Shown piece by piece: positions 5,868-9,990 of a DNA stretch of 9,990 nt (positions within the stretch are counted from its first letter, which is position 1; each line of letters opens with the position of its first letter). Both the position numbers and the translations under genes were made by a program. This stretch comes from Spirochaetaceae bacterium (lineage in GTDB: Bacteria; Spirochaetota; Spirochaetia; SZUA-6; RPPD01): contig RPPD01000037.1 of NCBI GenBank assembly GCA_003818675.1, positions 1 through 9,990 of the forward strand, read 5' to 3'. A model generated the notes under the pieces. That model had not been told where the DNA came from. It did no database searches and saw only the letters and a list, made by a program, of their open reading frames with translations.

Positions 5868-5888
5868 CCAAAATCCAGGGGCTATAGT
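5841..5888 (+). promoter_or_regulatory. Promoter with 18-base box, operon starting at 5923
   Basis: The box AAAATAGGGAGAAATTCC is at 5841-5858, identical to the copies at 1757-1774 (on its strand) and 5055-5072. Three bases later comes TTAAAA (5862-5867) as a -35, a 15-base spacer and TATAGT (5883-5888) as a -10. The spacer is short for sigma-70. Reading the -35 as ATTAAA gives 16. Confidence 0.6.
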
Positions 5889-5922
5889 TAATGCATACAC
5901 AAACCATTTCAAGGAGCCTTTC

Positions 5923-6645
5923 GTGGGATCATCAATTCCCTGTGCACTTATTGCCGTCATTTTTCTCTTTACCGGAGGTCTCCTGATGGCTGATGAAATC
6001 CTATATTTCAGCAACATCAAAATCTTCGGCGTATATGTTTTCCAGGGTTGCGATGAGATAAAGGGTGCCGATAAAGTTGAACTCGCCGGTGATCTACGAT
6101 ATAAAATCACCTATGAAAACGGGTGCATGACAAAACTGGAGACACAGAGAAACAGCGTCACCGTGGACGCGTTTCCCTCTTTTCCCGCATTCATTTATTT
6201 TTTACATGGCCAGGATTCTATTACTATCACATTTGCTGACAGCCAGAATGTGCCGAAGCGATATCGAAATATCGAGACGTGCGTGCTGAAAGCTACGCCA
6301 CAGAGCACTGCAAGCACAGCTGCAGAAGGCGCCGAATATACAGCCTTATTTTACACCGGCGGCAAGCGCGTGGCTGACGAAGAAGGCATCTACGAAATCG
6401 TGTACCGGTTTGCGGATGCGGCTGTGAGCAGGATTATCGCAGAACGATACCTTGGTCAAAATGGCCGGCCCGTGGAATTACGCGGTATTGACTGGAAAGG
6501 CGTCGAATGCGGAAGTCCCGGACCTGAGTCTTACTATTATTATTCTGCGGTGCAGTATGGTTATGACGACAAAAATGAACTCATGAAAGAAGAATATTTA
6601 AATGCGGCTGGTACTGTAATGTATATGCAATCCGTCAAGCAATAG
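5923..6645 (+). CDS. Exported protein with YD-like units, unknown function
   Basis: This encodes 240 residues from a GTG start (5923-5925), six bases after AAGGAG; an ATG at 5891 is in another frame. Residues 1-23 are a signal peptide with a long hydrophobic core ending LLMA before DEIL. There is no lipobox, so the protein should be soluble in the periplasm or secreted. The C-terminal third has two related units, ERYLGQNGRPVEL (174-186) and EEYLNAAGTVMYM (223-235), the second preceded by YGYDDKNEL. Together with YENGCMTKLE (64-73) these look like degenerate YD/RHS-type beta-hairpin units, also common in short spirochaete and Bacteroidetes exported proteins. Tyrosines cluster at 204-207. It is the first gene of a four-gene operon, 15 bases before the ankyrin gene. 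That an exported protein leads three apparently cytoplasmic ones is unusual. No family assigned. Confidence 0.85.
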   Translation: MGSSIPCALIAVIFLFTGGLLMADEILYFSNIKIFGVYVFQGCDEIKGADKVELAGDLRYKITYENGCMTKLETQRNSVTVDAFPSFPAFIYFLHGQDSITITFADSQNVPKRYRNIETCVLKATPQSTASTAAEGAEYTALFYTGGKRVADEEGIYEIVYRFADAAVSRIIAERYLGQNGRPVELRGIDWKGVECGSPGPESYYYYSAVQYGYDDKNELMKEEYLNAAGTVMYMQSVKQ

Positions 6646-6660
6646 AGACAGGAGATAAAC

Positions 6661-7986
6661 ATGGCGCATAATATAAACGCGGCACTGTTGCCCGCATGCC
6701 GCGGCGGGAAAATCAAGGAGATGAAGGACCTTATAGAGGCCGGTGCCGATGTCAATTTTCGGGACGAACACGGTAATACACCTCTTTCAGAAGCTGCCAA
6801 CTGGAAGAAAGCCGATAAGGTAACATACCTGCTTGTACACGGCGCACGGCCGACTGGCAACGCCGTCCTTGAGGCGATCGGCGGATGGGAAAGCGACGAC
6901 CCGGCTGTCAACATAGAAATACTTCACATGCTTTTCGATGCGGGCGCGGATATCAAATGCAAAGCGCTTTTGGCATACACCGTCAAAAATACGCAGCGCC
7001 TGGACATCGTCAAGTTTCTCGTGGAGCGCGGTGCGGATCTTGACGGCGTCGATGACGACGGTAACACCGCCCTGCAATGGGCATGGATCCTGGACGCACA
7101 CGACATCTTTCAATACCTGTTGTCAAAAAATGCGTCGCTGACAATTCGGAACAATGAGGGCTGGGCCATCGACGATATTTATAATGCCGACTGCGACGGT
7201 CCCAAGGTGTTGAATGTCAGCCTGTACGAAACAGCAAAGGAGCAAGAGATCCGCTTCAGGCTCAAGGCAATCTACAAAAGCGAAGGCGATGCGGATTCCG
7301 ACATGACCAGGGCCATCAGGTTTATCGAAAACCTCTGCTCATGGGGCATGGCAGGAAGCGATCGCTTTGCGCCGGGAGAATCTTCGGTCATCTGGAAAAC
7401 CAAAGTGCCGAAATCCGACAGCAAGCTGATAGGCGAGTTCGAGTTGTCGTTCGTCGCCAGGGCCGTCAGCAGGTCCGCGTTCTCGGCATGGATCATGATG
7501 TTTTTCCAGAAGCATTTTACCGCGATGGAGCTGGAGATCATCGCCTCGCCGATGGAGGGCGAAAAACCGGCAATCAATACCGCAACTGCGCGGCAGTGGA
7601 TCAGGGATCGGCGGCCTGAACCGGTGAAGCCCTGGAAGGATCTCCCCTTCACTGTCACCGAAGCAGCCGCGGCCAGGAGAGTCTGCGCCATCAAAACTAA
7701 TGCCATAGACATGAAACAGCTGGAAAAGTTCTGCCTGCTCGCAGGTCCTTTGGTCAGTCTGTACAAGACATTCGATGTAAAAACCGAAGACAGCGGAGGC
7801 GGTATCTGGTTTGAGCCGATACGCTCAGGCGATGCGATTGTTTTTGAATGGCAACACCTCGCCTTCAAGAATACCAGGTTCAATGCGGATCTCGCGGTGA
7901 CGCGCGCGGTTTTCATGAATGCGTTTGCGGCTCTGCAAAAGACAACACCACTTAAAAATCTGGAATGGTCGCTCGGCGTAAGTTAA
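6661..7986 (+). CDS. Ankyrin-repeat protein with unrecognised C-terminal domain
   Basis: This encodes 441 residues, ATG preceded by CAGGAGA. Residues about 4-168 hold five ankyrin-like repeats with the usual landmarks: LIEAGADVNFRDEHGNTPL (24-42), LLVHGARP (57-64), LFDAGADIK (91-99), FLVERGADLDGVDDDGNTAL (119-138) and LLSKNASLTIRNNEG (153-167). The third repeat is irregular. Residues about 190-441 form a separate mixed alpha/beta domain with conserved-looking features such as WGMAGSDRFAPGES, WEHLAF-like EWQHLAF and a WIRDRRPEPVKPWKDLPF segment; I cannot match it to a family. No signal peptide or membrane segment is visible, so it is probably cytoplasmic. Ankyrin repeats bind proteins, so a partner among the neighbouring gene products is plausible. 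The gap to the next gene is 12 bases with TAAGGAG, indicating co-transcription. Confidence 0.9.
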   Translation: MAHNINAALLPACRGGKIKEMKDLIEAGADVNFRDEHGNTPLSEAANWKKADKVTYLLVHGARPTGNAVLEAIGGWESDDPAVNIEILHMLFDAGADIKCKALLAYTVKNTQRLDIVKFLVERGADLDGVDDDGNTALQWAWILDAHDIFQYLLSKNASLTIRNNEGWAIDDIYNADCDGPKVLNVSLYETAKEQEIRFRLKAIYKSEGDADSDMTRAIRFIENLCSWGMAGSDRFAPGESSVIWKTKVPKSDSKLIGEFELSFVARAVSRSAFSAWIMMFFQKHFTAMELEIIASPMEGEKPAINTATARQWIRDRRPEPVKPWKDLPFTVTEAAAARRVCAIKTNAIDMKQLEKFCLLAGPLVSLYKTFDVKTEDSGGGIWFEPIRSGDAIVFEWQHLAFKNTRFNADLAVTRAVFMNAFAALQKTTPLKNLEWSLGVS

Positions 7987-7998
7987 GGAGATAACGAA

Positions 7999-8979
7999 AT
8001 GGGCTATTCAGTGTACTTCTGGGGCGACATCGACTTTTCCGACAGCACCGCTTCCTGGCGCGCGCACAAACCGGATGGCAGCAAGTGGAACGACTGGACC
8101 GGCGATTTTGAGGGAGAAGCGCCGACTGATTTTAAGACCGGGCGGACTGTCGACGAATTGTGCACGGGCTTCCCAGTCTTTAAAAACCGCGGCATCGGTT
8201 ATATTTCGATAACGGTCGATCCGCATCATGTGGAAATCCATGGCCAGTACGGCGAGGACACGTTCCACAGCCATGCCCGTGAGCTCGCATGCATATTCCG
8301 CTCCGCCGAAGATTTCGACGAGGGCGATGCACTCGTGCTCCATGTTGGAAACGGAAGCTCCTACTTCGAGGAACCGGACAGGTATGAAATCGATGATGAG
8401 GGCTATGACCGGATCTGTGCCGAGATCAATGCCGACAAATCAGCGACCGGCGCTGCGAAGACAGTCAAGCCGGTGCCAAAAGCGGTACGGCAGGAACCCA
8501 AAGAATGGACGCTTCTTAAAAATGATCCGGTGAAGGCTTTTGAAAAGTACGGCCATATCCCGGAAAATGGCGCGGATGAAATAGCTGTAAAGTTTTTCAA
8601 TACCATCTTGAGCGACGTCGCCGGCATCGCCGAATGGGCCTTTGACGGACAGGCTGAACGTTCTGGGGCAAAGGACATCTTCGCCGCTGAGCCGCGCTGG
8701 TTTGATCTGTGCGTCAAGGCATTCAAGGACAAGCGGTTTAAAGAAGAGGCCCTGGCCGCGATCAAATACCATCCGGAGGGCGTGCTATTTATTGTCAAAA
8801 ACTTTGACAAGCTGAGCGAGGCCGGTGTCAATGCCCTGTATGACTGCTATATAAACGGACCGAAGGGAAAGCTGCCGATGGATTTTCTGGATCCCTTGTT
8901 GCCGCTGGCGAAGGAGAACAAGGACCTGGCCGTATTTCTGGAAAAGGCGGCCAAACGGGCAATAAAAAAGAAGAAATAA
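7999..8979 (+). CDS. Two-domain protein of unknown function with basic linker and tail
   Basis: This encodes 326 residues, ATG with AAGGAGATAACGAA upstream. Residues 1 to about 145 are a compact, acidic, aromatic-rich domain starting GYSVYFWGDIDF, with HVEIHGQYGEDTFHSH in the middle. A Lys/Ala/Pro-rich linker (about 147-168, including AAKTVKPVPKAV) leads to a helical domain (about 170-320) containing AVKFFNTILSDVAGIAEWAF and AIKYHPEGVLFIVKNFDKL. The protein ends in KKKK. There is no signal peptide, so it is probably cytoplasmic. Such basic linkers are common in nucleic-acid-associated or modular bacterial proteins, but that is only a hint. The third gene of the operon, ten bases before the next start. 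Not recognised. Confidence 0.9.
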   Translation: MGYSVYFWGDIDFSDSTASWRAHKPDGSKWNDWTGDFEGEAPTDFKTGRTVDELCTGFPVFKNRGIGYISITVDPHHVEIHGQYGEDTFHSHARELACIFRSAEDFDEGDALVLHVGNGSSYFEEPDRYEIDDEGYDRICAEINADKSATGAAKTVKPVPKAVRQEPKEWTLLKNDPVKAFEKYGHIPENGADEIAVKFFNTILSDVAGIAEWAFDGQAERSGAKDIFAAEPRWFDLCVKAFKDKRFKEEALAAIKYHPEGVLFIVKNFDKLSEAGVNALYDCYINGPKGKLPMDFLDPLLPLAKENKDLAVFLEKAAKRAIKKKK

Positions 8980-8989
8980 AGGAGTGGGC

Positions 8990-9990
8990 ATGAACAAGAA
9001 TGCAAAGAAACCAGCTAAAAAGAATACGGTGAAAAAACCGGCGACCAAAAAAACCGCCGCGAAACAGCCGGCCAAAACCGCGGAAAAAGCTGCGATAAAA
9101 AGCTTCCCGTTCATCTATCTTGATCACGGAAAGGTAAAACCCCGCACTTATGATACGGAGGATCCTGCTGACAATCTGTATATATGGTTTGAGTGCGCGG
9201 TTGCCGAAACAGAGAAATTGCGGATTGACGGCCTTCGCCCGAAGGCTTTGACCGCAGGCGACAATACAACATGTTTCTGGGGCGATTGCTTCCTGTATAT
9301 CGATAAAATCGATATCGAGTCGGCGAGCAATGCGACATACATCGCGCTTGCGGGCAAAATCGAATCATGGGTGATGAAAATAAACGGAATCGTGAAAATC
9401 GTATTCTTTGCAGGCCCGTATATGCCCGATCGTCCGGACAAATGGGGCGTATGGAGCGCGCAAAACTATTACAAATGCGGCATGCCGCTTGTGAAAAAGT
9501 ACATCCATGAATTCCCTGAGAAATTCAAAACCGGGAATGCCGAAGGGGAATATGTCTGCCGCATCTATGAATCGCTGTTGCGTTCGGTATATGCCGACTA
9601 TGTGTTCAATCCGACCTTCACCACCGACCAGGCAGTGATTGCAGCTGCCATACCTGAAATTGCGGCCGGTTTTGGCATTGATGGCGGTGATTATCACGAG
9701 CTGGCGGCAATGCTCCATGGCATACTTCTGAAATATGACAGGAAAAGGCTCGCCTTTGTAAACACACTCCCCGGGCACGTCCAATTTGCCTACTATACGG
9801 CACAGAACAACATGGATATCCTTGCCGCAAAGGATCCGATTGGTTTGTTGAACACGCTCATCGGCACATTGCCTGAATCATGGAAAAGGTTCATTGGGCC
9901 ATGGCTCATTTCAATTGCATTCGACATCCTTCGCTCCGGCGACACTCATTCCGCCACGGCAATCGGAATTGTGTATTTGATACTGCGGCA
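8990..9990 (+). CDS. Protein with Lys/Ala-rich N-terminal tail, C-terminus beyond window
   Basis: The frame opens at ATG 8990-8992 behind AAAGGAG (8978-8984) and is still open at the right edge after 333 codons. Residues 1-37 are a histone-H1-like tail of Lys, Ala, Pro and Thr (MNKNAKKPAKKNTVKK then more), likely disordered and possibly nucleic-acid binding. From about 38 a folded region begins: FPFIYLDHGKVKPRTYD, a beta-rich part to about residue 160 with FWGDCFLYIDKIDI and FFAGPYMPDRPDKWGVW, then a mainly helical part (about 165-333) with YHELAAMLHGILLKYDRKRL and LLNTLIGTLPESWKRF. No signal peptide. It is the fourth gene of the operon and shares its basic low-complexity composition with the linker and tail of the preceding protein. 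No family recognised. Confidence 0.85.
   Translation, partial: MNKNAKKPAKKNTVKKPATKKTAAKQPAKTAEKAAIKSFPFIYLDHGKVKPRTYDTEDPADNLYIWFECAVAETEKLRIDGLRPKALTAGDNTTCFWGDCFLYIDKIDIESASNATYIALAGKIESWVMKINGIVKIVFFAGPYMPDRPDKWGVWSAQNYYKCGMPLVKKYIHEFPEKFKTGNAEGEYVCRIYESLLRSVYADYVFNPTFTTDQAVIAAAIPEIAAGFGIDGGDYHELAAMLHGILLKYDRKRLAFVNTLPGHVQFAYYTAQNNMDILAAKDPIGLLNTLIGTLPESWKRFIGPWLISIAFDILRSGDTHSATAIGIVYLILR

Noticed and set aside
5710..5907. Minus-strand frame whose peptide (QIGYVPFGMGG) recurs antisense to the other repeat copy (QIGYVLFGMSG)
   Set aside because: The recurrence follows directly from the 84% DNA identity. Copy 1 carries an in-frame stop, and differences are not concentrated at third codon positions.
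7272..7916. 214-codon minus-strand open frame inside the ankyrin gene
   Set aside because: It is antisense to a frame with clear ankyrin repeats, has no ribosome site, and has low-complexity Ser/Leu/Ala composition typical of shadows.
1..9990. CRISPR arrays, tRNA or rRNA genes, insertion sequences, integrase or transposase genes
   Set aside because: No regularly spaced repeats with unique spacers, no cloverleaf or rRNA signature, and no transposase-like frame were seen. The box copies are promoter-linked, not array-like.

Overview
The window looks like chromosomal DNA from an uncultured Gram-negative bacterium of roughly 50% GC that puts many lipoproteins in its envelope. A spirochaete-like host is my best guess, from the number of lipoproteins with relaxed lipoboxes and the gene style. 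Nothing in the window proves it: there is no rRNA, ribosomal protein or other marker gene.

Left part (1-4943), all on the minus strand, in three transcription units. Unit C (promoter 1725-1774) carries a beta-propeller lipoprotein broken by two compensating one-base indels (794-1699), a small beta-rich lipoprotein (292-774) and the start of another exported protein (165 down to the window edge). Unit B (promoter 4083-4131) carries a second small lipoprotein, paralogous to 292-774 (3477-3974), and a GH5 beta-glycanase lipoprotein that most resembles beta-mannanases (1954-3447). Unit A (promoter 4895-4943) is a single lipoprotein with three evenly spaced QW motifs, probably a ricin-type beta-trefoil lectin (4191-4841), closed by a clear hairpin terminator. 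Together they suggest surface binding and cutting of a plant-type polysaccharide such as mannan.

Right part (4944-9990), all on the plus strand, reads away from the left part. First comes a small calcium-loop-like lipoprotein gene with a one-base frameshift (5138-5589) and a hairpin. Then comes a tight four-gene operon (5923 to past the end): an exported protein with YD-like units, an ankyrin-repeat protein with an unrecognised C-terminal domain, and two proteins I cannot assign. These two have lysine/alanine/proline-rich stretches in a linker and at their ends. Intergenic gaps are 15, 12 and 10 bases, each with a good ribosome binding site, so this is a genuine and apparently undescribed gene set.

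The most striking non-coding signal is an 18-base box, consensus AAAATAGGGAGAAATTCC. It occurs five times, once ahead of each of the five transcription units, always in the direction of transcription, and always 2-3 bases upstream of a plausible -35 hexamer followed 15-17 bases later by a -10 hexamer. This is what a local regulon operator would look like. Other structure includes near-identical DNA encoding the signal peptide and RBS of otherwise unrelated lipoproteins, a 101-base duplicated promoter region, and an AGGATTAACAGGAT-type inverted intergenic repeat.
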